DNA from: Myxococcales bacterium
Lineage (GTDB): Bacteria > Myxococcota > Kuafuiibacteriia > Kuafuiibacteriales > Kuafuiibacteriaceae
DNA: 64,000 nucleotides
Direction: 5' to 3'
NCBI GenBank assembly: GCA_019634385.1
Contig: JAHQVK010000170.1
Location: 1-64,000, forward strand
Positions 35,053 to 44,101 of this stretch are shown in pieces. The position numbers were made by a program, and so were the translations under genes. The notes beneath the pieces were generated by a model, which saw nothing but the letters and a program-made list of their open reading frames with translations, was not told the DNA's origin and made no database searches. Position 1 is the first letter of the stretch. Every line of letters begins with the position of its first letter.

Positions 35053-35712
35053 CTACGCGTTTGGGTTATTTCGGTCGAGCAAATCAATGAGGGCACCAGC
35101 AACCGATCGCCTATGGGGGTCAATAACCTCATTAACTTGTTGGTTGTCGAGCCGTTCAAATAGCGTATTCACATTTTGCTCAAGCTTAAGGTTTACTTCG
35201 TGTTCGAACAACGGAACGACGGCCAGCATATGAGCTTGATGTTTGGCTATAGTTGTTATGGTTTGTGCCTCTGGCGGGAGGGACAATGGTGGTGCGATGA
35301 GTGCGCAGCAAAGTTGGGTGCTGGAATCATACGGCTGCATGGGCTCTCCATGAGGTACCGTGTGACCAACGCCTAGCCAAGCGGCATATTTTTGTGGAAA
35401 GAGGGCCAAACTGGCCAAAAGCCTAGCGGGCCAGGTGTGCTGTTGCTCAGAAGACGCGACTGACCAATCCGCGGGCAAGCCAAGCATGAGCTCGATACGT
35501 TGGGGTCTTTCGGGCTCGTCTTCAGGCACGGGCATTGGGGTTGCTGACATGCCTGCGGTGCATAAGACCTGAAATGGCTTGTACTGAGTCGCGGGTACAT
35601 GAAGCACAGCCACGCGGGTGACAGGAGCAGGCAGTTCAATAATCCCGTGAATAGGCCCTATCTGTTGAGTAACGTGCTCAGCGATCCGTTCCTGTTCAGC
35701 GTTGAGTTGCAC
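35053..35712 (-). CDS. Suppressor-of-fused (SUFU) domain protein
   Basis: The sequence matches the bacterial SUFU domain: VLCTAGMSATPMPVPEDE, RIELMLGLPADWS, WPARLLASLALFPQKYAAWL, GHTVPHG and LCCALIAPPLSLP, and the end VVPLFEHEVNLKLEQNVNTL. Bacterial members are of unknown function; some serve as immunity-like or protein-binding modules in toxin and signalling systems. The frame opens at 35778, but GTG at 35712 (MQLNAEQERIAEHVTQQIG) avoids overlap with the divergent methyltransferase start. No toxin gene is visible next to it. Confidence 0.82.
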   Translation of the reverse strand: MQLNAEQERIAEHVTQQIGPIHGIIELPAPVTRVAVLHVPATQYKPFQVLCTAGMSATPMPVPEDEPERPQRIELMLGLPADWSVASSEQQHTWPARLLASLALFPQKYAAWLGVGHTVPHGEPMQPYDSSTQLCCALIAPPLSLPPEAQTITTIAKHQAHMLAVVPLFEHEVNLKLEQNVNTLFERLDNQQVNEVIDPHRRSVAGALIDLLDRNNPNA

Positions 35713-35736
35713 GGGAGAAGTGTAGCAGGTTGATGC

Positions 35737-36396
35737 GTGGATACCGATGAAGAGGGTCCCAAGGAGAGATGGATCCATGAATATACCCGCATTGAGTCAC
35801 CGTTGTTGGTACCTGAACTGCGATTGCATCTCGCTACGGAGACCTCTTGCTTGTGGCGAGCGACGGATGACGATCTGCGTCGATGGGGTATTGAGGATCC
35901 ATTTTGGGCGTTTGCGTGGCCAGGTGGTCAAGCGATGGCGCGGTTTGTTCTCGATCAGCGGGTATGGTTTGAGGGACGTGCAGTACTAGATTATGGAACG
36001 GGAAGTGGTATTGCCGCATTGGCTGCAGCCAAAAGTGGGGCCCGAAGTGTACGGGCTCTGGATCACGACCCGTGGTCTAAGGTCGCGGTGCAATTAAATG
36101 CACGGCTGAATGACGTGAATATTTTTCCCGAGATCGGCGAAATATCTTACGATAAGCCTATTCTTGAGGACACAGTACTCCTTGCCGACATGACCTATGA
36201 CGCGGTCACAACCGCTAACATTGTCCAGTGGGTCCGGACTCTTCAGACTCGAAAGGTGACTGTGTGGATCGCGGACCCTGGAAGAGGGTATATCTCAGAG
36301 GATCTGTTTCCTCGAGTAGCTACGTATTCTGCACCAGCTGACATTGATGTTAATGGTGCCTATATGGTACGTACACATATATATCGTGTCTGCTGA
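35737..36396 (+). CDS. ETFBKMT (METTL20)-like lysine methyltransferase
   Basis: SAM-dependent methyltransferase of the seven-beta-strand type. The segment DPFWAFAWPGGQAMARFVLD matches the characteristic (P)xWAFxWPGGQAL(A/S)RYLLD of ETF-beta lysine methyltransferases. Motif I is VLDYGTGSGIAALAAAKSGA and the acidic residue after strand 2 is in ALDHDPWS. Studied bacterial homologues modify EtfB and ribosomal L7/L12; no etf gene is here. The start is GTG 35737. It is divergent from the SUFU gene with 24 bp between starts, so the two may be co-regulated. Confidence 0.85.
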   Translation: MDTDEEGPKERWIHEYTRIESPLLVPELRLHLATETSCLWRATDDDLRRWGIEDPFWAFAWPGGQAMARFVLDQRVWFEGRAVLDYGTGSGIAALAAAKSGARSVRALDHDPWSKVAVQLNARLNDVNIFPEIGEISYDKPILEDTVLLADMTYDAVTTANIVQWVRTLQTRKVTVWIADPGRGYISEDLFPRVATYSAPADIDVNGAYMVRTHIYRVC

Positions 36397-36429
36397 CCGC
36401 CTTGTGACGGTGGGATGTTCTTGAGTTCT

Positions 36430-36783
36430 CTAGCAGCCCATTGATTTGGATCAGTATGTACAGCAGAAGTTTCGATGTTAGAACTGTGCCTCAGCTCGCG
36501 GTTGACGTAACTGCTTGAATATAAGTCTGAGGGTAGTATTCCTATCGAAAGTCTTGCTGGAGAGAGTTCAAACCAGAGTACAGCAAAGACCACTTGAATT
36601 GATTCTGTAAGAATCAACAAGGGGTCGCGCAGCGGGCTATGCCCCGCGTAGAAGCAGGAGCTTGGGTTCAATCCAAGTCATTTCTGCTGTATTCAACAGA
36701 TGAAAGGGACGAAACTGGGTAGAGATGTTCCACCGAAAGACCGCCCGAAGAATACTTTTTCAGCTAGATGAGCGATCTGCTAG
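36430..36783. repeat. Diverged family A element interrupted by a family C element
   Basis: The left tip is CTAGCAGCCCATTGATTTGG. The right arm from about 36724 (GATGTTCCACCGAAAGACCG ... CAGCTAGATGAGCGATCTGCTAG, written here in parts) aligns with the right arm of the copy at 87-267. A family C element occupies 36579-36691. CTAG flanks both sides (36430-36433, 36780-36783). The right arm covers the end of phhA. No gene is seen over 36397-36759. Confidence 0.6.
36579..36691. repeat. Family C terminal-inverted-repeat element, long copy
   Basis: Starts TACAGCAAAGACCACTTGAA and ends AAGTCATTTCTGCTGTA; about 20 of 27 terminal bases are inverted matches. The interior carries a GC-rich hairpin (GCGGGC TAT GCCCCGC) absent from the copy at 16000-16075, and the CTTGGGTTCAATCCAAG hairpin. 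Confidence 0.7.
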
Positions 36784-37545
36784 GTACCGGTTGTCGGGGT
36801 AACTATGTGTCCAAAGTTTTGTTTTTAGATTGGATGCGAGGTCATACAGCTCACTCAGAGATGGAAGAATATAGTATGTGGTTTGAAGCTCGCTGATTAG
36901 ATAGTCTCGGTTGATGATCTCCTCGAGATCAAATAGGCGCTGCTTTGTTGGGTCCAACTCAAGACAGCTTAAGCTTTCCTTGGTTGATGATGCGATACCT
37001 GCACCATACAGACGTAGACCATCAGGAGTGTGGGTTAAACCGAACTCGATTGTGAACCAAAAGATGCGATGTATTGGTTCAAAGTATGCTGGTCCCAGAT
37101 CGAGGGCCACCCGACCAAAATTCTCAACGGCGTCTGCATACTCCGGGATGGTGAGTAATGGGCAGTGGCCATATATCTCATGAAAAATATCTGGTTCGGG
37201 TAGATAGTCTATCTCCTCTCTCTTGCGAACGAAGGTGGCTACGGGGAATTTTCGATTTGCTAGGAGGTAGAAGAAGGCCTCATCAGAGATCATTGCCTCG
37301 ACAGGTTCTACGCCAAACCCGGTGAGCTCGTTGAGTCGGGCGTTTACATCATCAACTTGAGGCACTCGATCCAGGGGAAGTTGTAGTGCCTCCAAACCCC
37401 GCAGAAACTCGGGTGCAGCCCTACCGAAGAGCACCTGCTGTTGTCGCTCAATGAGATCTTCCCAGACGCTATTCTCCGCAGATGTATATGAGAAGTATCC
37501 ATGATGGTCAGCCGTTTTTGACTCATACCCGCTGGAGAAGAGCAT
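36760..37545 (-). CDS. phhA: Phenylalanine 4-monooxygenase
   Basis: Pterin-dependent, non-haem iron enzyme converting phenylalanine to tyrosine. Iron ligands are visible: the two His in PDIFHEIYGHCPLL and the Glu in IFWFTIEFGLT. Length 261 is right for the bacterial single-domain form. No pterin carbinolamine dehydratase (phhB) is next to it. An Lrp-type regulator is divergent, 90 bp away. The final residues LADRSSS and the TGA are encoded by the right arm of the overlapping repeat, so the natural C-terminus has been replaced or extended. Confidence 0.93.
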   Translation of the reverse strand: MLFSSGYESKTADHHGYFSYTSAENSVWEDLIERQQQVLFGRAAPEFLRGLEALQLPLDRVPQVDDVNARLNELTGFGVEPVEAMISDEAFFYLLANRKFPVATFVRKREEIDYLPEPDIFHEIYGHCPLLTIPEYADAVENFGRVALDLGPAYFEPIHRIFWFTIEFGLTHTPDGLRLYGAGIASSTKESLSCLELDPTKQRLFDLEEIINRDYLISELQTTYYILPSLSELYDLASNLKTKLWTHSYPDNRYLADRSSS

Positions 37546-37567
37546 GAGCTTATACTAACGAGGGATG

Positions 37568-37585
37568 AAGGGAATTATTGCCCTT
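37568..37585. promoter_or_regulatory. Candidate Lrp-type operator between phhA and its regulator
   Basis: AAGGGAATTATTGCCCTT is an imperfect dyad with AT-rich centre, the general form of Lrp/AsnC sites. It sits about 25 bases upstream of the phhA start and 50 bases from the regulator start. Confidence 0.35.
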
Positions 37586-37635
37586 TTTGAGGGGAAAATG
37601 GCTGTTTGTTTGGAGAAATGTTCTAAATTATCCGT

Positions 37636-38112
37636 GTGGAAGGAAATAAATCAGTCGCTCTAGATGAGAAAGACCGAGCGATACTTCGGGAGCTTCAGCT
37701 GGACGCGAGCATCTCCATGGCTGAGCTAGCGGATCGAGTAGGTCTCTCTTCATCCCCTTGTTGGCGGCGAGTGAAACGTCTGGAGGACGAAGGGGTTGTC
37801 TATGGGCGGGTGGCGCTGGTGAACCCTGCTTGCCTCGGACTTGCCATTACCGCCTTTGCGATGGTTTCCCTAGATCGGCACGTTGAGGAGGAGATCACCG
37901 CATTTCATTCCGCGGTCCAGAAGGCTCCGGAAGTGATCTCAGCCCATGCCGTAACCGGTAGCGTAGATTTTATCCTGACCGTGCTGGTCCCCGATATGAG
38001 CGCCTATGAGTATTTTCTACGCCGGCACTTATTGAATCTCACTATGGTACGGTCGGTAAATACGAGTTTTGCTCTACGCACTATCAAAGCGTCTGCGCCG
38101 GTTCCATTGTAG
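37636..38112 (+). CDS. Lrp/AsnC family transcriptional regulator
   Basis: N-terminal helix-turn-helix (LDEKDRAILRELQLDASISM, ELADRVGLSSSPCWRRVKRL) and C-terminal RAM ligand-binding domain (VISAHAVTGSVDFILTVLVP). Start GTG at 37636. Divergence from phhA suggests it controls aromatic amino-acid metabolism, perhaps sensing phenylalanine; this is inference from position, and matches the known habit of Lrp-type genes beside amino-acid catabolic genes. Confidence 0.9.
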   Translation: MEGNKSVALDEKDRAILRELQLDASISMAELADRVGLSSSPCWRRVKRLEDEGVVYGRVALVNPACLGLAITAFAMVSLDRHVEEEITAFHSAVQKAPEVISAHAVTGSVDFILTVLVPDMSAYEYFLRRHLLNLTMVRSVNTSFALRTIKASAPVPL

Positions 38113-38135
38113 ACCGTCAATGGGCGGACCGGCCT

Positions 38136-39692
38136 CTACTCCCATTCGATGGTTGATGGAGGCTTTGAGCTAATATCGTACACTACTCTATTGATACCTC
38201 GGACTTCGTTGATAATGCGATTGGCGACGCGTGCGAGAGTATCGTGAGGGAACCGAAACCAATCGGCGGTCATGCCGTCCACACTGGTGACAGCACGTAG
38301 CGCGCAGGTAGCTTCATAAGTGCGTGCGTCCCCCATCACCCCCACCGACTTTACGGGCAGGAGCGCAGCGTATGCCTGCCATATGGAGTCGTAGAGACCC
38401 GCTTCCCTGATTTCCTCTATGTAGATGCTATCTGCTTGCCGGAGGATGTGGAGGCGTTCTTCAGTGATTTCGCCTACGATCCGTATTGCTAAGCCTGGTC
38501 CGGGAAATGGGTGGCGACCTACAACCTCATCCGGCAGGCCTAGCTCTTTGCCTAGGACTCGAACTTCATCTTTGAATAGTTCTCGGCATGGTTCAAGCAG
38601 TTTCAGATGCATGCGTTCTGGTAAGCCACCAACGTTGTGGTGGCTCTTAATGGTTGCGCTGGGTCCTCTGAATGACACGGATTCGATCACATCTGGATAG
38701 AGCGTGCCTTGAGCCAACCAACGAGCGGTTGGACCGGCGTCTTTGGCCGCTCTTTCGAAGACTTCAACAAAGACTCTGCCAATGATTTTCCGCTTTTGTT
38801 CGGGGTTGGTAATCCCGTCCAAGGCGCTGAGAAATGCGGAAGAAGCGTCGATGTACCGAAGATTGGTCATCCCCAGTCGATCGCGAAATAGCGTCTGAAC
38901 TTGTTCCGCTTCCTGTGCTCGCAGTAGGCCGTTATTGACGAATACCGGAACTAGCTGAGGGCCGATCGCGCGGTGTATCAGGGTTGCGACAACAGAGGAA
39001 TCCACCCCTCCAGAGAGACCACAAATGACTGTATCTTCTCCGATGTGTTGGCGTATACGTTCGACCTCTCGATCGATAAACGAACCCATGGTCCAACGCG
39101 GTTGAAGGCCTGCAATCCTAAATAAGAAGTTCGCTAGTACTTGAACCCCGGGGTGGCTGTGTACCACCTCCGGATGAAATTGAAGGCCATAGAGTTGTCG
39201 CTGAGCGTCAGCAACAACTGCAAACGGGCAGGTCTCGCTTTTTGCTTGGACCGTGAAGCCTTCAGGTAAGCTTTCAACACTGTCCCCATGGCTCATCCAG
39301 ACAGATAGGTCGCTCGTTGCATCGATGCCGATGAACAGATCGCCTCCGTCGCCGAAGAGGGTTAAGTGTGCTCGACCATACTCCTGGTGCTCAACCCTGC
39401 GGACTGTACCGCCTAGGGAGTGGGTCATTAGCTGCATGCCGTAGCAGATGCCAAGAATGGGTACTCCGAGAGCGAAGAGTTCAGTATTAACTAAGGGGGC
39501 TCCCTCTTCATGAACACTACGCGGGCCCCCGGACAATATGAGTGCTTTAGGTTTGAAGGATTTAATCTTCTCCAAAGGGGTGGTACACGGCCAAATCTCC
39601 GAATACACCCGTTGCTCACGGACCCGTCTGGCTATCAGTTGGGTGTACTGCGACCCGAAATCAAGAACAAGCACTCGGTCGAGGCTCTCCAT
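38136..39692 (-). CDS. guaA: GMP synthase (glutamine-hydrolysing)
   Basis: Converts XMP to GMP. Amidotransferase domain (1-190) with nucleophile in [10 protein letters not shown] and His/Glu in [10 protein letters not shown]. The ATP pyrophosphatase loop is [16 protein letters not shown], and the dimerisation domain ends in KPPSTIEWE, the standard GuaA tail. GTG at 39701 and ATG at 39692 are both in frame; [19 protein letters not shown] is preferred. guaB is not adjacent. Confidence 0.96.
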   Translation of the reverse strand: MESLDRVLVLDFGSQYTQLIARRVREQRVYSEIWPCTTPLEKIKSFKPKALILSGGPRSVHEEGAPLVNTELFALGVPILGICYGMQLMTHSLGGTVRRVEHQEYGRAHLTLFGDGGDLFIGIDATSDLSVWMSHGDSVESLPEGFTVQAKSETCPFAVVADAQRQLYGLQFHPEVVHSHPGVQVLANFLFRIAGLQPRWTMGSFIDREVERIRQHIGEDTVICGLSGGVDSSVVATLIHRAIGPQLVPVFVNNGLLRAQEAEQVQTLFRDRLGMTNLRYIDASSAFLSALDGITNPEQKRKIIGRVFVEVFERAAKDAGPTARWLAQGTLYPDVIESVSFRGPSATIKSHHNVGGLPERMHLKLLEPCRELFKDEVRVLGKELGLPDEVVGRHPFPGPGLAIRIVGEITEERLHILRQADSIYIEEIREAGLYDSIWQAYAALLPVKSVGVMGDARTYEATCALRAVTSVDGMTADWFRFPHDTLARVANRIINEVRGINRVVYDISSKPPSTIEWE

Positions 39693-39906
39693 ATGCGTCA
39701 CCCCAACCGGCTACCATCGAGTTGATTCACCTCGCTAGCGCTAGATGGGAGTCAATGGGGGGTGCATCTGAGACCATCGGCGCAAAATGAAGGTGTTCCC
39801 CGGTATTTGTGGGCGATAAACTCGCGCTTTTAGGCTTCTTATGGTGAGCGTCTGCCTTTGAGGGCCGGTCAACATTGACCCTTGCGGTCCGTCAGGCGAT
39901 TTCGCA

Positions 39907-40797
39907 GTGGTGGGTGTGGGAAACGACTGCAGACTCGTCGTTGGTTGCCTGTTTGCTGCCATTGGCGGGGCCTGCCAGAGCGGTGCTGTCTCCGCGGGAG
40001 CTACTGCGAGCTCAGTAGCTCAAGTAGCTGATCCTTGTTCAACTTCTTCATGGGATGACACTGCTTGCCCAGATCAGCGCACCCGGTTGCTTGCCTCACT
40101 GGAACTCCCACTCGGTGATAACCCTGTGGCCAAGTGGCCTCAGGCTCTAAGGAAAAAGCCGCGAATACTCATTCTCGGGGATAGCTTTGTGGCGACGGAT
40201 TTTGGGTTAGCCCTTCAGCGCTTGTTGAATAAGGAATTTGCGGTGGATGCTCGTCGACGTGGTCGGAGCTCAACTGGTTTAGCCCGGCCAGACTACTTTG
40301 ACTGGATGTCTGAGGGGACTCGCCAGGTACGCCGGCACCGGCCAGACATGGTGATTGTCATTCTCGGAGGCAATGACGGACAAGATTTGATTATGGAGTC
40401 GGCGGTCAAAAAAGGGCGGATTCGCTGGCGAAGCCGCCAGTGGGAGGGCGCTTACGCGAAGCGGGTACAAGAGTTTATTGATACTCTTACTAAAGGGCAA
40501 TTTCGTCGCTTGCTGTGGGTGGGACTACCGACGATGGCATTGCCGAGTCTGGAACGGAAACTCGAGACCATTCGGGCGATTCAGAAACGGGTGGTCAATG
40601 CTCATCCGCGAGGCAGCTACGTCGATACTGGCTCTTGGTTCCACGACCGGTTTGGTCGTCCTCGAGAATCGGTGACGCTACGTAAGCGAGAGTTACCTCT
40701 ACGTCAGGAAGATGGCGTTCATTTCAGCCGACCCGGCGCTATTTGGTTTGCTCAGCGAATTGCACCGGTCATCGCGGTTAGTCTGGCTGATGGCTGA
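39907..40797 (+). CDS. Exported SGNH/GDSL hydrolase (DUF459-like)
   Basis: The N-terminus has a hydrophobic signal ending in AAIGGACQSG, possibly a lipoprotein. The hydrolase domain starts near residue 90: block I ILILGDSFVATDFG with nucleophile Ser, block III VIVILGGNDGQD, and block V DGVHFSRPGAIWFAQ with Asp and His. This matches DUF459-type esterases and O-acyl-modifying proteins of envelope polymers. Substrate unknown. Start GTG 39907; guaA is divergent, about 210 bp away. Confidence 0.8.
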   Translation: MVGVGNDCRLVVGCLFAAIGGACQSGAVSAGATASSVAQVADPCSTSSWDDTACPDQRTRLLASLELPLGDNPVAKWPQALRKKPRILILGDSFVATDFGLALQRLLNKEFAVDARRRGRSSTGLARPDYFDWMSEGTRQVRRHRPDMVIVILGGNDGQDLIMESAVKKGRIRWRSRQWEGAYAKRVQEFIDTLTKGQFRRLLWVGLPTMALPSLERKLETIRAIQKRVVNAHPRGSYVDTGSWFHDRFGRPRESVTLRKRELPLRQEDGVHFSRPGAIWFAQRIAPVIAVSLADG

Positions 40798-40808
40798 ATA
40801 ATGGCGTG

Positions 40809-41183
40809 TTATTGAGTACGAGCGACGGCGAGAGCAAACCAGAGCCAACTCGTGACCAACAAGAGTCCCCCCAGTGGGGTTATTGGACCGAGCCATCGCC
40901 AGGAAGTGAGGGTCAGTCCATAAAGGCTGCCGGAAAAGAGTACGATACCAATCAGCATAAGCCACAGAGGGCCGCTTACCGGCACTTGAGGACGAAGCCA
41001 TCCCACCAATGACAGCAACCCCAGACCAAGTGCATGGTACATCTGATAACGAACGCTAACCTCAAAGGCATTGAGGCTTTGGGCATCGAGTTTGTCCTTC
41101 AGTCCATGTGCGCCGAATGCACCCGCAGCTACTGCGATACCTGCGAATACAGCACTAAGGACGAGACCCCACCTAGGTGACAC
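40809..41183 (-). CDS. DUF423 small membrane protein
   Basis: About four membrane segments over 124 residues, with the family sequence AGIAVAAGAFGAHGLKDKL near the start and YQMYHALGLGLLSL after the first helix. Function of DUF423 (YgdD) is unknown. Start GTG at 41183. Convergent with the hydrolase gene, with 11 bp between stops. Confidence 0.85.
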   Translation of the reverse strand: MSPRWGLVLSAVFAGIAVAAGAFGAHGLKDKLDAQSLNAFEVSVRYQMYHALGLGLLSLVGWLRPQVPVSGPLWLMLIGIVLFSGSLYGLTLTSWRWLGPITPLGGLLLVTSWLWFALAVARTQ

Positions 41184-41277
41184 ACTGGTCTGCTGACAGT
41201 TTGTTGGGAAATCCGCAAGCGTTCCTTGCCTTAGTAGAGAAAGGCTGAGCGAGACCGGGCAAGGGTGCGGAAACGGC

Positions 41278-42132
41278 TTAATCCTCGGTAATGGAAACTT
41301 GGGGCTTCAGCCGAAGCTCATAGGGCCGTTCAGCATCTTCTGGGAGTGGTCCCACTAAAAAGCGCCATGCCCCATCCTCGAATGTGAGTTCAAGTTCTCC
41401 TACTGGGCGCTGAAGGTACTGCCATATCACTGCAGTGAACCAACGATCGAAGGGAACAGTGAGCTCGGTGTCTAATCCTCCGAGGCGTAGACCGATAGGA
41501 AGCATGATGTCCACAACCTCATATTCTTGAAGGGTTAATTGTAGTGTCTTGACTTGGTTTTCTTCGAGATTAACCGCGCCTCGGATCAGGCGACCATGTG
41601 GTGAGCTGGTAGCGCTTGTGTCCGAAACGGAGGACGTCTGAGAAAATTCCGCACCCAAGGATGGAGACGGAGGCACAAGAAGACTCTCAGGACTCTTTGA
41701 AAGCTCCGCGCTAATCTCTACCGAAGCCCCATCGAGGTGTACCGAAGGCCCGATGCGTACAAATAGTGCGGCGTCTTTACCGGCTACGAGAGGTAGGGAA
41801 AGTTCCAGGCCGGAAGCAACATCTGACTGGTTGTCCCAGGTTATGACTTGCGGATGGGTAAGTAGCTCAACGCCACCAGCAGGAATTTTAGGATCCTCAC
41901 CTACTAGACGAACTTCATGAAGGCTTACAGCCAGGTGGGCTATCGTGAGTTGATTGAGCTCGTTGTCGTCCAGAGTGTTGCTATGAGTCAGAGACGGAAC
42001 AAGATTCAGTTTTTGCGGGATGTTCCTACCTGGGGAGGGGCCCGGGTCCTCGTTGGGTGTTTCGCCCGATACGCCACCACAAGCCAGTATCAGTGAGAAA
42101 AACAGTCCCAAAATTGAAGCTTGTACGACCAT
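41278..42132 (-). CDS. Lipoprotein of unknown function
   Basis: From ATG 42132 the signal is MVVQASILGLFFSLILACGG with an ILAC lipobox. The frame is open to 42180, which would put a polar leader in front. The mature protein is mainly beta-strand (AALFVRIGPSVHLDGASVEI; VKTLQLTLQEYEVVDIML), has a Ser/Pro-rich stretch near 190-215, and ends in acidic ITED. It resembles DUF4382-like bacterial lipoproteins in layout but I cannot name a family with confidence. Confidence 0.65.
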   Translation of the reverse strand: MVVQASILGLFFSLILACGGVSGETPNEDPGPSPGRNIPQKLNLVPSLTHSNTLDDNELNQLTIAHLAVSLHEVRLVGEDPKIPAGGVELLTHPQVITWDNQSDVASGLELSLPLVAGKDAALFVRIGPSVHLDGASVEISAELSKSPESLLVPPSPSLGAEFSQTSSVSDTSATSSPHGRLIRGAVNLEENQVKTLQLTLQEYEVVDIMLPIGLRLGGLDTELTVPFDRWFTAVIWQYLQRPVGELELTFEDGAWRFLVGPLPEDAERPYELRLKPQVSITED

Positions 42133-42444
42133 TTTGAGCCTCAACACGGCGGTGAAGTGAATATGTCCATCCCTCGCCACCTGTAGACTATTGTCGAGTA
42201 TTTATGCCGGTTGGGCAAATGATTCTGGAGGGATCGTGGTGGCGCACACATGCCTTAGGTTCGGTCTCATTGTCTTCAGTTCATTACCTTTTGTGGTAGC
42301 GATTGCGTGGGAGCTATGTCGTGGGAAGACTGGAGTGAAACGTGGATGCAATAGCATCTTGTGCCTACATTAAATGCCTGGTTACTGAGCGGCAAAAAAC
42401 TAGATCATCCTAATGTGGTCTAGATTATGGCTATGTGATCTTGG
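42133..42444. other. Intergenic region with no credible gene
   Basis: A 60-codon plus-strand frame at 42191-42373 has one hydrophobic segment, but no ribosome binding site or family match, so I do not call it. Short CTAGAT/ATCTAGATT-like palindromes occur near 42398-42430. The promoter of the lipoprotein gene should lie at the left end. Confidence 0.4.
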
Positions 42445-43413
42445 TTATGGGAATGACGCACCAGGCTTGAGATGCCGCCCGCTCCCGCGGAGGTAGTCTT
42501 CCGCGGAAACCGCTTTTCGCCCCGGCGCTTGTAAAGCATCGATCTCTAGCCGGCCGAAGGTGGTTTGAATCTGTAGGGGGTTTAGACAATGCACGTGCCC
42601 CACTTTACCAACCGGTCCATCGCCATCAGGTACATCACGGCCGGAAAGGATTTTTAAGGGGCCTGTAGGCGTTGGAATAAAGGTTCCTGGCCAGGGAGAT
42701 AGGCCACGGATACGCGCAGCAAGAAGAGCGGCCGGTTGGTCAAACTGGAGGCTACCATCTGACTTTTGGATCAGGGGGGCGTAGGTGGCCGCTTGATGAT
42801 CCTGTTCGGCTATCTCTAAACCGGTGGTTTTGGCCAGTTGGATGCCTTCGATCAGGGTGTGAGCACCCATGTTAGCAAGACGTTCCATGAGTTGGCCCGT
42901 CGTTTCATCCGGACCAATTTCCGTGGTGTTCGAGAGGAGCATCGGGCCTTCGTCTAGGCCGGCTCGGAGCTGCATGATGGTGACTCCGGTATACTTCTCC
43001 TGGTTCAGGATCGCGTGTTGTATCGGTGACGCTCCCCGGTACTTTGGCAGTAGGGACGCATGGACATTCCACGTGTCCAGCTTTGGAGCGTTAAAAATGT
43101 CTGGGGGTAAGATGCGCCCGTAAGCCACGACTACGGCAAGGTCGATACCATCTACGGTCAGTTGTTGGGCTACCGCCCCGTCTTTGAGTTTCAGCGGTTG
43201 AGAAACTGGAATGCCCGCTGATTCCGCAAGCTGTTTGACCGGAGGCGAACCAACTTTTTTCCCCCGTCCTTTTGGTCGATCGGGCTGACAGTATACTCTG
43301 ACGAGTGTGTCTACCGAGTGGCTGATAAGCCGCTCCAGCACAACGCGGGCAATATCCGGAGTTCCAAAAAACGCAATACGCAGGGATTTTTTGGGGAATC
43401 TTAGGGTGTTCAG
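42445..43413 (-). CDS. fmt: Methionyl-tRNA formyltransferase, probable CTG start
   Basis: Formylates initiator Met-tRNA. Signatures are QPDRPKGRGKK, LPPDIFNAPKLDTWNVHASL and LPKYRGASPIQHAILN. The first ATG/GTG/TTG start (GTG 43341) would remove the first beta-strand. In frame upstream the sequence reads SLRIAFFGTPDIARVVLERL, which is the family N-terminus, with no standard start codon. CTG at 43413 overlaps the def stop as CTGA and has GGAGG seven bases upstream. CTG at 43383 would give MRIAFFGTPD but has no ribosome binding site. I prefer 43413, giving 322 residues. A sequencing error remains possible. Confidence 0.85.
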   Translation of the reverse strand: MNTLRFPKKSLRIAFFGTPDIARVVLERLISHSVDTLVRVYCQPDRPKGRGKKVGSPPVKQLAESAGIPVSQPLKLKDGAVAQQLTVDGIDLAVVVAYGRILPPDIFNAPKLDTWNVHASLLPKYRGASPIQHAILNQEKYTGVTIMQLRAGLDEGPMLLSNTTEIGPDETTGQLMERLANMGAHTLIEGIQLAKTTGLEIAEQDHQAATYAPLIQKSDGSLQFDQPAALLAARIRGLSPWPGTFIPTPTGPLKILSGRDVPDGDGPVGKVGHVHCLNPLQIQTTFGRLEIDALQAPGRKAVSAEDYLRGSGRHLKPGASFP

Positions 43414-43946
43414 GCTGGGGCCTCCACAGATTTTCTCTTTAGGCGCTTTTTGACCATGGTCTGCTTGAGCCGAGAGAGTCTATCTACAAACAAGGTGCCT
43501 TCGAGATGGTCAATCTCGTGTTGTAAACAGACGGCCAGTAATTGTTCGGCCTCAATGCTTAAGGGTTCCCCTTCGCGATTGAGACCGGTGACAATCACTC
43601 GGGCTGAACGCTCTACCTCGTCAGTGTACCCAGGGACGGAAAGACAGCCTTCCTGCCAGGCAACGCACCCTTCAGAAGATTCCACCACGGGATTAACAAC
43701 GGCGATGGGCTGAACTGGGGGTAATGGCGCGATGCCTTCGGAGCCGGAGCGATCTCCGCAATCCAGTACAATCACCCGTTTGAGTACCCCCACTTGGGGG
43801 GCAGCGAGTCCCACGCCCTCAGCCTGATACATGGTCTCGAACATGTCGTCGATAAGGCGTCGTACCGAATCGTCGACGGAGGCTACCGTTTCCGCTCGAT
43901 TTTTCAGGCGCGGGTCGGGGTAGGTCAGTATGTCTAGCAGCGCCAT
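43410..43946 (-). CDS. def: Peptide deformylase
   Basis: Removes the N-formyl group from nascent proteins. The three family motifs are intact: GVGLAAPQVG, EGCLSVPGY (Cys metal ligand) and QHEIDHLEGTLF (HExxH). The C-terminus is basic. Start ATG at 43946. It forms an operon with fmt, overlapping by 4 bases at its stop. Confidence 0.95.
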   Translation of the reverse strand: MALLDILTYPDPRLKNRAETVASVDDSVRRLIDDMFETMYQAEGVGLAAPQVGVLKRVIVLDCGDRSGSEGIAPLPPVQPIAVVNPVVESSEGCVAWQEGCLSVPGYTDEVERSARVIVTGLNREGEPLSIEAEQLLAVCLQHEIDHLEGTLFVDRLSRLKQTMVKKRLKRKSVEAPA

Positions 43947-44101
43947 GTTAATGCCCTAGAATAGCACCAATGCGCCAAGCGGCAACTAGGAAGCGCGCTG
44001 ATAGCAGTTGTCATTCCAAAATTTTTTTCAGTAACCGTCACATTCGGCTCAGTCGTCCCAAAAATCTCTAGAGCTACAACCGTCACTGCCTTCCATTCGG
44101 C

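Noticed and set aside
36360-36671. 103-codon minus-strand open frame next to phhA
   Set aside because: Translation of repeats A and C, with no independent coding evidence.
42191-42373. 60-codon frame with one hydrophobic stretch
   Set aside because: No ribosome binding site or family match, and it could arise by chance.
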